Shown: piece by piece, positions 1 to 6,566 of the stretch
Position numbering within the stretch: the first letter of the stretch is position 1
Layout of the letters: each line of letters opens with the position of its first letter
From: Clostridiales bacterium
Lineage (GTDB): Bacteria; Bacillota; Clostridia; Oscillospirales; Acutalibacteraceae
DNA length: 7,542 bases
Direction of reading: 5' to 3'
Assembly (NCBI GenBank): GCA_019416395.1
Contig: DXXH01000029.1
Location: forward strand, 1 to 7,542
The notes under the pieces: generated by a model
Database searches by the model: none
What the model saw: only the letters and a program-made list of their open reading frames with translations
Told to the model about the DNA's origin: nothing
Made by a program: the position numbers and the translations under genes

Positions 1-1
1 T

Positions 2-1213
2 CCCCAGGTAGTGGGCGCCTTGCTGGCAGGACTGATTTTCGGTCCCGCCGTATTGAACATCATTCAGCCCACGGACTTTTTAACCAGCCTTTCGGAAATC
101 GGCGTGATCGTCATCATGTTCAGCGCTGGAATGTCCACGGATATCAAAGAGCTGAAAAAAGCCGGAACATCTGGTTTCCTGGTGGCCTTGATCGGTGTGT
201 TGGTGCCTTTGGCAATGGGCACGTTGTTAGGGTTCCTTTTCTCTCCAGGAGAAAGCGACCCTTCGAAAGTCCTACAGCATGTGTTTATCGGCACCATTTT
301 AACGGCCACATCTGTATCCATTACGGTGGAAACTCTGAAGGAAATCGGCAAGCTGAACACCAAAGTGGGCAACACCATTTTAGCCGCCGCCCTGATCGAC
401 GACGTGCTTGGTTTGGTGGTGCTGACCGTGGTCACCAGCCTGGCAGGGGATTCTGTCAATGTGGCGCTGGTGCTTTTGAAGATCCTGTTGTTCTTTGCCT
501 TTGTGGCTGTGGTAGCCTTTGCGGGCATTAAATTGTTTACCTGGTATGAAAACCGCTACCAGAAAAACCTCCACCGTTTCCCCCTTCTGGCCTTTGTATT
601 GTGCCTGCTCATGGCGTTCCTGGCGGAAGTGGTGTTTGGCGTGGCGGATATTATCGGCGCTTTCGCCGCTGGGGTCATTGTGGCCAACACGCCTCGGGGC
701 GCTTACGTGGAATCTAAATTCCAGCCTCTCTCCTATTTGTTGCTGACGCCCATTTTCTTCGCCAGCATTGGCCTGGAAGTGGAGCTTCCGGATATGAGCT
801 GGCAGTTTGTGGTATTCGCTGTGCTGTTGGTGTTTGTGGCCATTTTCTCCAAGCTGGTGGGCTGCGGCCTGGGTGCCAAAGCTTTCGGATTCAGCTGGCG
901 GGAAAGCGTCCAGGTGGGCTTGGGTATGGCCTGCCGGGGCGAGGTGGCCTTGATCGTGGCCAACCGGGGAGCCGCTATGGGGTTGATGCCGGAAGCCTAT
1001 TTTGGGCCGGTGATCATCATGGTGGTGTGCTGCGCGGTGTTTACGCCCATTGCCCTGAAGCTGGCCTTCCGGAGCAAACGGGGCACCCCGGAAACAGAGC
1101 CTGCCAGTCCTTTGGTGGACCGGTACGTGATGGCGGAAAAGCTGGGAAACATGAACGACGAGGAAGCGGAACAGGCCATCGCCGCCAAGGTAAAGGATCA
1201 GAAGGGGAAATAA
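2..1213 (+). CDS. CPA2-family cation:proton antiporter (Kef/NapA type), 5'-truncated by the window edge
   Basis: This is a membrane transporter expected to exchange Na+ or K+ for H+ across the cytoplasmic membrane (family Na+/H+ exchanger, PF00999, CPA2 branch). The reading frame is open to the window edge. It begins PQVVGALLAGLIFGPAVL, the conserved first-helix motif of the family, so the GTG at 11 is not the true start and roughly 20-30 residues are missing. About eleven hydrophobic segments are visible. Fragment residues 133-134 are the Asp-Asp pair (codons 398-403, context LIDDVLGL) that carries the exchanged ions in CPA2 proteins. Upstream is the TATSVSITVETLKEIG motif, and near the end GMACRGEVALIVANRG, both family signatures. 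The last 50 or so residues are a charged cytoplasmic tail without an obvious TrkA/RCK nucleotide-binding domain, which favours a NapA-like form over full-length Kef. The ion specificity cannot be read from the sequence. It converges with the sugar locus and is probably unrelated to it. Confidence 0.9.
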   Translation, partial: PQVVGALLAGLIFGPAVLNIIQPTDFLTSLSEIGVIVIMFSAGMSTDIKELKKAGTSGFLVALIGVLVPLAMGTLLGFLFSPGESDPSKVLQHVFIGTILTATSVSITVETLKEIGKLNTKVGNTILAAALIDDVLGLVVLTVVTSLAGDSVNVALVLLKILLFFAFVAVVAFAGIKLFTWYENRYQKNLHRFPLLAFVLCLLMAFLAEVVFGVADIIGAFAAGVIVANTPRGAYVESKFQPLSYLLLTPIFFASIGLEVELPDMSWQFVVFAVLLVFVAIFSKLVGCGLGAKAFGFSWRESVQVGLGMACRGEVALIVANRGAAMGLMPEAYFGPVIIMVVCCAVFTPIALKLAFRSKRGTPETEPASPLVDRYVMAEKLGNMNDEEAEQAIAAKVKDQKGK

Positions 1214-1420
1214 AGGTTCCCACATTGAAACGGGGAACTGTGGAAATCCGTCTGTTGGCTGTAAGAGAACGGATACGTACATAAAATTCCCTGCGCCCTG
1301 GGTGGACAAAGCCAGACACTTTTCACCACGCTGAGCCAAGGCGGTGAAAAGGGACAAGGAACCATACAGGGCCGAAGAGTGACCACGGGAGTGGGAAGAA
1401 TCAAATTACAGGCAAAAGGA
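1214..1420. other. Gene-free stretch with small inverted repeats between convergent genes
   Basis: No convincing coding sequence is present; open frames here are short and lack ribosome binding sites. The stretch contains several inverted repeats: GTTCCC 1216-1221 with GGGAAC 1233-1238; ATCCGT 1246-1251 with ACGGAT 1269-1274; and a perfect 8-bp pair TTTTCACC 1320-1327 with GGTGAAAA 1343-1350 around a 15-base loop. It may simply be a long 3' untranslated region of the antiporter. A small structured RNA or a dispersed intergenic repeat are alternatives. I do not recognise a known riboswitch or RNA family. Confidence 0.4.
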
Positions 1421-1450
1421 AAAGGACCGGCAGGATTCTGCCGGTCCTTT
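1421..1450. terminator. Bidirectional intrinsic terminator between convergent genes
   Basis: A perfect 13-bp inverted repeat, AAAGGACCGGCAG (1421-1433) and CTGCCGGTCCTTT (1438-1450), surrounds the four-base loop GATT. Read on the minus strand, it lies 34 bases past the stop codon of the glycoside-hydrolase-like gene and runs into a T-rich tract (TTTTCCTTTT). Read on the + strand, it follows the antiporter by about 200 bases and has only a short T run (TTTCGTT). It therefore probably stops transcription from both sides and more strongly on the minus strand. Confidence 0.85.
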
Positions 1451-1484
1451 CGTTATGAAAAAGAGAAAAACTGTGTACTCGCAA

Positions 1485-3872
1485 TTAGGATTGTTTCCGG
1501 ATCCACAGCTCGCTGACGTAGACAGGGCACAGGGTGCCGTGTACCTGCCAGCAGAGAGTCAGGGTGCCGTCCTGATAGGCCTGAGCGGGAAGCTCAAAGG
1601 TGTAGACAGGATTGGGCAGTTCCCCTTCCTGACGCTTGAGTTCCTTGTGGATCAGGCAGTCGCCAGCATACAGGGAAATTTGAGCGGTTTCCGGTGCGTT
1701 GTCCCGGGCAAACTGGGGATAGGCCACGGACAAGGTATAAGTGGCCTTGGGATCCAGTCCGTCCACTTTGGCCCGCAGCGGTGTGCCGTACAGGGCACGG
1801 GCGGAAGACACCCACTCCAGGGGAATGGGGTACGCATCGTACCAGCCCTTGCGGCCATAATAGTCCATCATGATGCCGTACAGGTCATAGTACAGGTGAG
1901 GAGAGCGCAGGAAGGAAGGATCCTCTTCCCAGGTGTGATCGGAAAGCACATGGTCCTTAAAGCCGTCCAGGCTGCCCAAATGAATGTACTGGCCGCCCTC
2001 ACCAGCGTCGGTGCGGTGGAGCAGGCTTTGGATCGCCTGGCACTTCTCGTCCTCGCTGGACAGGGTACGGATTCTCCGGAAGTGTTCCAGATACCACTGG
2101 GCGTTGTTGATGGGCGTGTCAATGGAATCCAGGTAAGCGCCCCGGATCCACTGCTGGCCACGGTGACGCCAGGTGGTGAGCTGAATGTGCAGCTTGTGAT
2201 ACAGGCTGTCCCCCAGCTTCTGGATCTTGGCCCGCAGCTCCAGGTCTTCCTGGGACTGGAAGGGCGGGAAGAAGGCTCTGACCGCCTGCTCCATGGCCTG
2301 GTCGGCTCCCAGCTCCGAAGCCTGGGCCAGAATGCCCAAGGCGTCCTTTTCCAGCTGGGCGTCCCGAATGGCCCGGCGCTTTGCCTGATAATCGCTGAGC
2401 GCCCGGAGATAGGCCAGCTGGAAGCGGGCGTTCTCGGTGACCTCAGGGCCATAGGTAGAGGCGATTTCCTCAAATCCCTGGTAAACACGGTCAATGGACG
2501 TGTTTGTCTCAATGTGGCCCTTCCAGTTGTCTTCCAGGGAAAGGATCAGCTCAGACAGCTTGTCCGTCAGATCGGGAGAGATGAACAGCCGGACATAATC
2601 CTGCACCGTTTCCTCGCAAGAGGTCTTTGTGGAGAAATCCTGATCGCCCCAGACCATCTTGTTCACGTCGTCGTGAATGCCCTCGGAGTAGGTCAGAGAG
2701 CCCACCATGTATTTGGCGTGGAGATTATGGATATGCTTCATGGCCCGGGGACGGGTGTTATTCCCTTCCCGGCCCAGAGTCAGTGCAAAAGCCCGATCCC
2801 ACTGGGGCACCTCGAACTGGCAGCCCGTGTTGTGGGTGATGTCGGGATAGTGGCGGATCCGGTCACGGTACACAGGGGGAAGCTTCTCCCGGAGTTCCTC
2901 AATGGTATCGCACTCCCAGGGAGCGAAGCAGAGGCCATACAGCCAGTCGGGCTCCTTGGCCACTTCCCGGTAGAAGGTCTCCAGCCAGCCGGGCTGGGGC
3001 GCAAAGGACTGGGGCGCGATCCAGATTTTGGCGTTGGGGTGGTACTTGTGCAGGATCTTGGCGTGCTCGGTGACCACGGGGAAGAATTCCTCAGGGGTCA
3101 GCTCGCCGGGGTCGCCGGCAGGGATCAGCATGTGATCCAGATAGGGAATGGCGGCGAAGTTCTTTTCCCGCTCCGCGGCTTCCGCGGCACGGACGGCGGG
3201 ATCCTGGTAGTTCTCCCCCATGTTGGGATACCACAGCCACACGTCCAGGCCATAGGAGTGGATCCGGCGGGAAAGCTCCACCATCACCTCAAAGGGATCC
3301 TGCTGGAACAGGGCGGAATACAGGTTGTCGTCGGTTCTGGGGGGCAGGATCTCAATGGAGTTGCTGCCGAACAGGGCCAAATCCCGAATATACCGGTCAA
3401 AGTCGTCCACGGTCCATGCCGGGCAGGTGTTCTGCTTGTCCCGGTAGGCCAGCTGATGGCCGCGCAGGTAATATTCAGGGGTCATGGACAGGTTGTCCAA
3501 AGAGTCGGGGCAGGTGATGGAGTCTTTCCGGATCTCCACTTTCCGCAGGATCCGGGCCATGGCGTAAAACACGCCCCGGCCGTCGGCGCCCACGCCGAAA
3601 ACCTGGTCCCCGGTCTTCACGACCCGGAAGCCCTCCTTACCGGGCACGGGCAGGGCGGCCAGTTTCCCGGCAGCTTCCCCTGCCTGGGAAGCGAATTGGT
3701 TCTGGAAGTTTTCCTGCTCTGCCAAGAGGAAAAAGCTGCCGTTTTCCGGGATCTCATGGGAGATGGGCAGGCTCACGCCGGTGCGCTTTTCGATTTCCTC
3801 GGTGAAGACCTGGGCGGTCCGCTGTTCCATGTAGGTGGGGTTTTGAGGGATAATGACGGTCTGTTGGATCAA
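1485..3872 (-). CDS. Cytoplasmic glycoside-hydrolase-like protein of unassigned family (GH67N/GH20b-like N-domain plus TIM barrel)
   Basis: A 795-aa protein that probably cleaves an imported oligosaccharide in the cytoplasm; it has no signal peptide or membrane segment. Residues 1-125 resemble the non-catalytic N-terminal domain shared by GH67 alpha-glucuronidases and GH20 hexosaminidases, with the typical late motif GRGVFYAMARILRKVE. Residues 130-410 read as a TIM barrel: strands near 135-144 (YLRGHQLAYR), 172-177, 209-216 (LDVWLWYP), 248-254, 282-288, 311-319, 339-346 and 391-397. Acidic residues at strand ends that could be catalytic are E174, D254/E257, D344 and E397 (YSEGIHDDVNK). A helical region (415-680) and a beta-rich C-terminal domain (690-795) follow. 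The start is TTG at 3872: an in-frame TGA lies three codons upstream, and AAAGGAG (3883-3889) lies 10 bases before it. The gene comes after the ABC importer genes, separated by a terminator. The barrel does not look like canonical GH67, GH20, GH84 or GH115, so the substrate is left open. Confidence 0.75.
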   Translation of the reverse strand: MIQQTVIIPQNPTYMEQRTAQVFTEEIEKRTGVSLPISHEIPENGSFFLLAEQENFQNQFASQAGEAAGKLAALPVPGKEGFRVVKTGDQVFGVGADGRGVFYAMARILRKVEIRKDSITCPDSLDNLSMTPEYYLRGHQLAYRDKQNTCPAWTVDDFDRYIRDLALFGSNSIEILPPRTDDNLYSALFQQDPFEVMVELSRRIHSYGLDVWLWYPNMGENYQDPAVRAAEAAEREKNFAAIPYLDHMLIPAGDPGELTPEEFFPVVTEHAKILHKYHPNAKIWIAPQSFAPQPGWLETFYREVAKEPDWLYGLCFAPWECDTIEELREKLPPVYRDRIRHYPDITHNTGCQFEVPQWDRAFALTLGREGNNTRPRAMKHIHNLHAKYMVGSLTYSEGIHDDVNKMVWGDQDFSTKTSCEETVQDYVRLFISPDLTDKLSELILSLEDNWKGHIETNTSIDRVYQGFEEIASTYGPEVTENARFQLAYLRALSDYQAKRRAIRDAQLEKDALGILAQASELGADQAMEQAVRAFFPPFQSQEDLELRAKIQKLGDSLYHKLHIQLTTWRHRGQQWIRGAYLDSIDTPINNAQWYLEHFRRIRTLSSEDEKCQAIQSLLHRTDAGEGGQYIHLGSLDGFKDHVLSDHTWEEDPSFLRSPHLYYDLYGIMMDYYGRKGWYDAYPIPLEWVSSARALYGTPLRAKVDGLDPKATYTLSVAYPQFARDNAPETAQISLYAGDCLIHKELKRQEGELPNPVYTFELPAQAYQDGTLTLCWQVHGTLCPVYVSELWIRKQS

Positions 3873-3882
3873 GATAAGTCAG

Positions 3883-3889
3883 CTCCTTT
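3883..3889 (-). promoter_or_regulatory. Ribosome binding site that fixes the TTG start of the glycoside-hydrolase-like gene
   Basis: On the minus strand AAAGGAG is followed by 10 bases and then TTG at 3872. There is no ATG between this site and codon 15, and an in-frame stop lies just upstream of the TTG. This supports TTG as the real start codon. Confidence 0.7.
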
Positions 3890-3904
3890 CCAAAGAAAAA
3901 CAAG

Positions 3905-3936
3905 AAAAAACGGTCCCCCGACGCGCGGGGAACCGT
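3905..3936 (-). terminator. Intrinsic terminator (likely partial) between binding-protein and hydrolase genes
   Basis: On the minus strand ACGGTTCCCCG pairs with CGGGGGACCGT over 11 bp (one G-T pair), with a five-base loop CGCGT, directly followed by TTTTTT. This is a textbook Rho-independent terminator, 14 bases past the stop codon of the solute-binding protein. The hydrolase gene starts only 32 bases further on. I see no -35/-10 pair in that space, so the enzyme is probably transcribed by read-through. Confidence 0.9.
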
Positions 3937-3950
3937 CCTCTCACTGTTGA

Positions 3951-5618
3951 TTATTCCTGCAGCGCCTGATAAGCATTGTTGTAGATTTCAGCAAGCTCAG
4001 AAGCACCCTGAGATTCCAGAGTAGCTACAAAGTCGTCCCACTCGTCCATAGAGCGCTGGCCGATAATGAATTTGTCGATTTCCTGATCGAAGACGTTGTT
4101 CAGGTTAGCCTGCAAGCTAGTAGCCCGTTCATTGTCTTCCTCAGAAAGGGCAGGATACAGAGGAGCAAACTCAATGGTGCCTTCCTCGGTATACTGGTCG
4201 ATCTCTTCTGCCTGTTCCATGAAGATGGGATCGGAAACCTGCTTGTAGGTGGTCTCATCGATGTAGCAAGCCAAGCCCAGGTGGCCTACACCCAGCTGAG
4301 ACTGGATCGCAGAGAACACGTCGGAAGCGTCGGCGTTAGCGTCAACAATTTCCTGCTTGATGGTGGGCATGCCGTCCACAACATCGTAATCCTGGCCTTC
4401 GATACCGAAGTTGGTGACCATACGGCCTTCCTCGGTGTAGAACCAGTTCATGAACTCGACGATCTTTTCGGGCTCGTCAACCTGAGAGCTGACAATGGTG
4501 AATTCGGTCCAGTCCTTGTTGTAACGATACTGACGGGTCTGGCCAAGGTCGTTTTCCAGGGGAGGAACAATGTCGAACGCGGCGTTCTCATCCACTTCAG
4601 CCAAAGCGGGGTTGAACACACGGCCAATGAAGGAGTTGTTGTCGCAGATGCTCATGGTTCTGCCGGAAGAAAGCTTCTCCCAGTAGGTTTCCTGAGTCAT
4701 GGTAGCGTAGTCAGGATCCAGAATGCCGTCCTTGTAAGCCTGAGCGAAGAACTCGATCACAGCCTTGAAGTTCTCGGAAGTAGGTCCATAGATGTAAGCG
4801 TCCTCTTCGGGCTCATAGTACACACCGTTGTTGGTGTCCACCACGGAGAAGCCACCGGAACCCAGCTGATAAGCGTAACGGCCGATCATAGCACGGGTGC
4901 CTACACGGGAGGAGAAACCGGTCATGTCGGGATTCTTCTCTTTGATGGCCAGCAGGGCATCATAGAACTCGTCCCAAGTGGTGGGCATATCCAGACCAGC
5001 GTCTTCCAGCAGGTCGGTACGGATCGCGTTGATGGGAGCGATAGCTACACGGTAGTACTCCAACTGCTGGAAGCCATACAGGCCGCCGTTTACACGCACC
5101 TTGTTGGTTTCCTCGATGCGGTCGTCCGCGTCTACAATGGCGTAGTAGTCAGGAGCATAATCCTTGTAATCGTCGATGTTCAGCAGCATGCCGGTGGGGG
5201 CATACTGGGAAATCTGAGAAATGGAAGCGGTACGGATCATGTCGGGCATACTGTTGGAAGCCAGAGCCGTGGAAACACGGGTGGTATAGTCAGAGCTGGG
5301 GATTACCTGGAGTTCCAGTTTCACGTTCAAGGTGTCGTTGATGTACTGGATCAGGTTGGAATCCACATTGATCTGCTGGGTGGGGCTTTCGCTGACCATG
5401 TAGGAAATGGTCAGAGTCTCGTCAAAGGGAAGAGCAGAGCCGGAAGTTTCCCCAGTGGAAGAGGTGCCAGTATCACTGGCGGTAGAGGTAGTGCTGCTGT
5501 TGGTGGCAGTGGACGAGGTGTCACTGCTGGAATCGCTGTTGCCGCTGCAACCGGCGAGGGAAGAAGTGGCCAGAGCGATCGCCATGAGAAGAGCTACTGT
5601 TTTTCTGAAGAGCTTCAT
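3951..5618 (-). CDS. Carbohydrate ABC transporter substrate-binding lipoprotein (YtcQ/LipO type)
   Basis: A 555-aa extracellular solute-binding protein (family 1, large YtcQ/LipO-type subgroup) that should capture an oligosaccharide and deliver it to the two permeases encoded just upstream. It begins with a lipoprotein signal peptide: MKLFRK, a hydrophobic core, then the lipobox SLAGC with Cys24 as the lipid attachment site. A Ser/Thr/Gly-rich linker at about 25-61 tethers the binding domain to the membrane. Family-typical stretches are PTTWDEFYDALLAIKEKNPD in the first lobe, and KIVEFMNWFYTEEGRMVTNF with IEGQDYDVVDG in the second, the last being characteristic of YtcQ/LipO proteins. I chose the ATG at 5618 because AAAGGAG (5626-5632) lies 7 bases before it. 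The ATG at 5636 would add six residues but sits upstream of that site. A terminator follows the gene. The ligand cannot be read from the sequence. Confidence 0.9.
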   Translation of the reverse strand: MKLFRKTVALLMAIALATSSLAGCSGNSDSSSDTSSTATNSSTTSTASDTGTSSTGETSGSALPFDETLTISYMVSESPTQQINVDSNLIQYINDTLNVKLELQVIPSSDYTTRVSTALASNSMPDMIRTASISQISQYAPTGMLLNIDDYKDYAPDYYAIVDADDRIEETNKVRVNGGLYGFQQLEYYRVAIAPINAIRTDLLEDAGLDMPTTWDEFYDALLAIKEKNPDMTGFSSRVGTRAMIGRYAYQLGSGGFSVVDTNNGVYYEPEEDAYIYGPTSENFKAVIEFFAQAYKDGILDPDYATMTQETYWEKLSSGRTMSICDNNSFIGRVFNPALAEVDENAAFDIVPPLENDLGQTRQYRYNKDWTEFTIVSSQVDEPEKIVEFMNWFYTEEGRMVTNFGIEGQDYDVVDGMPTIKQEIVDANADASDVFSAIQSQLGVGHLGLACYIDETTYKQVSDPIFMEQAEEIDQYTEEGTIEFAPLYPALSEEDNERATSLQANLNNVFDQEIDKFIIGQRSMDEWDDFVATLESQGASELAEIYNNAYQALQE

Positions 5619-5641
5619 AGTGATACTCCTTTGCATAAATT

Positions 5642-5657
5642 TGCTTTGAAAAAAGCA
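5642..5657. repeat. Small inverted repeat just upstream of the binding-protein gene
   Basis: TGCTTT (5642-5647) and AAAGCA (5652-5657) form a 6-bp AT-rich hairpin around GAAA. It lies in the 54-base gap between permease 2 and the solute-binding protein, some ten bases from the latter's ribosome binding site. It is too weak to be a convincing terminator; an mRNA processing or stabilising element, or chance, are possible. Confidence 0.3.
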
Positions 5658-5672
5658 GTGTATTATTACATG

Positions 5673-6548
5673 TCAGCCCTTGACGGAACCGACCATAATA
5701 CCCTTGACAAAATATTTCTGGGCGAAGGGATACACCACCAAGATGGGCAATACGGTGATGAAGATGGCGGCATACTTGATGTTCTGCCCAAAGGTAGCCG
5801 TATCTGCGGAAACTGTGGTGTTGCCGCCCACTGTGGCGCCCAACACGATGTTGCGCAGGATCAGCTGCATGGGGAACAACTTGTTGTCGTCCAAGTAGAT
5901 CAAGGCGGGGAAGAAGCTGCTCCACTGACCCACCGCGTAGAACAAGATCATGGTGGCGAAAATGGACTTGGAAAGGGGCGCTACAATTTTCACGAAAATG
6001 GTCAGCTCGTTGGCGCCGTCTATGTAAGCGGATTCGTACAGCTCACCGGGAATGGTCTCAAAGAAGGTACGCATGATGACCATGTACCACACGTTGATGG
6101 CGCCGGGAAGGACGATGGCCCAGATGGTGTTCTTCAAATGCAGGTTTACAACCACCATTAGGTTGGAAACCATGCCGGCGTCAAAGAACATGGTGAAGAT
6201 CACGAACATGGCCATGATGCCTTTGCCGTAGCAGTTCTTCCGGGACAGGGGATAGGCACAAAGAGCGGTCATAAAGACGGAAATGATGGTGCCCACCACC
6301 GTGTAGATCACGGTGTTCAAATAAGCCCGGGGTACGTCCTCATCTGCCAGCAGGGCGGAATAGGCTTCCAGGGAGAATCCCTTGGGAATGATTGTGACCT
6401 CGCCGCGGAGAACCGCGTAGCCGTCGCTGATGGAGACAATGAACATATAATAGATGGGATACAAGACCAGTAAACAGCACAGCACAAGAACCACTGTGCG
6501 AAAGACGGAAAAAGACTTGTCACTGAATGTTTCGCGTGCAGTTACCAT
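5673..6548 (-). CDS. Carbohydrate ABC transporter permease 2 (YtcP/LplC type, MalG-like)
   Basis: A 291-aa inner-membrane subunit of the sugar importer (BPD_transp_1 family, PF00528), forming half of the translocation channel. Six hydrophobic segments lie roughly at 13-40, 75-99, 109-133, 141-160, 195-214 and 257-275. The EAA loop that docks the ATPase is at about 167-192 (PGELYESAYIDGANELTIFV), with the conserved Gly of the DGAN motif. The C-terminus (KYFVKGIMVGSVKG) is typical of the YtcP/LplC subgroup, whose members end in a similar GxxxGSxKG tail. Length is normal for the family. The ATG at 6548 is preceded by AAGGAGG at 6560-6566. That site overlaps the stop codon of permease 1, which suggests translational coupling and equal production of the two channel halves. 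Confidence 0.93.
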   Translation of the reverse strand: MVTARETFSDKSFSVFRTVVLVLCCLLVLYPIYYMFIVSISDGYAVLRGEVTIIPKGFSLEAYSALLADEDVPRAYLNTVIYTVVGTIISVFMTALCAYPLSRKNCYGKGIMAMFVIFTMFFDAGMVSNLMVVVNLHLKNTIWAIVLPGAINVWYMVIMRTFFETIPGELYESAYIDGANELTIFVKIVAPLSKSIFATMILFYAVGQWSSFFPALIYLDDNKLFPMQLILRNIVLGATVGGNTTVSADTATFGQNIKYAAIFITVLPILVVYPFAQKYFVKGIMVGSVKG

Positions 6549-6559
6549 AATTCTGCGTT

Positions 6560-6566
6560 CCTCCTT
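6560..6566 (-). promoter_or_regulatory. Ribosome binding site overlapping the permease 1 stop codon
   Basis: On the minus strand the TAA stop of permease 1 (6567-6565) shares its last two bases with AAGGAGG, which lies 11 bases before the ATG of permease 2. Ribosomes finishing permease 1 can re-initiate directly on permease 2. Confidence 0.8.

Noticed and set aside
380..1357. A 325-codon minus-strand open frame opposite the antiporter
   Set aside because: It is His/Gln-rich with no family motif, and the + strand frame is an unmistakable CPA2 antiporter.
1214..1420. Cobalamin or another known riboswitch in the intergenic stretch
   Set aside because: Fragments such as GGTGAAAA recall riboswitch motifs, but the other conserved elements are missing and no gene follows in the right orientation.
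1485..3872. Naming the hydrolase a GH67 alpha-glucuronidase
   Set aside because: Only the N-terminal domain resembles that family. The barrel motifs and long helical middle region do not match what I know of GH67, so a specific activity is not supported.
1455..3950. A very long + strand open frame (831 codons) opposite the hydrolase gene
   Set aside because: Its codons are the exact reverse complements of the hydrolase codons. It stays open only because that gene avoids TTA, CTA and TCA. The translation is Gly/Val/Gln-rich with no recognisable domain and no good ribosome binding site, and the minus-strand protein has clear domain structure.
4281..6161. A 626-codon + strand open frame spanning parts of the binding-protein and permease 2 genes
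   Set aside because: It is in the codon-aligned antisense frame and crosses two real genes and their intergenic gap. The same avoidance of rare Leu and Ser codons explains it.
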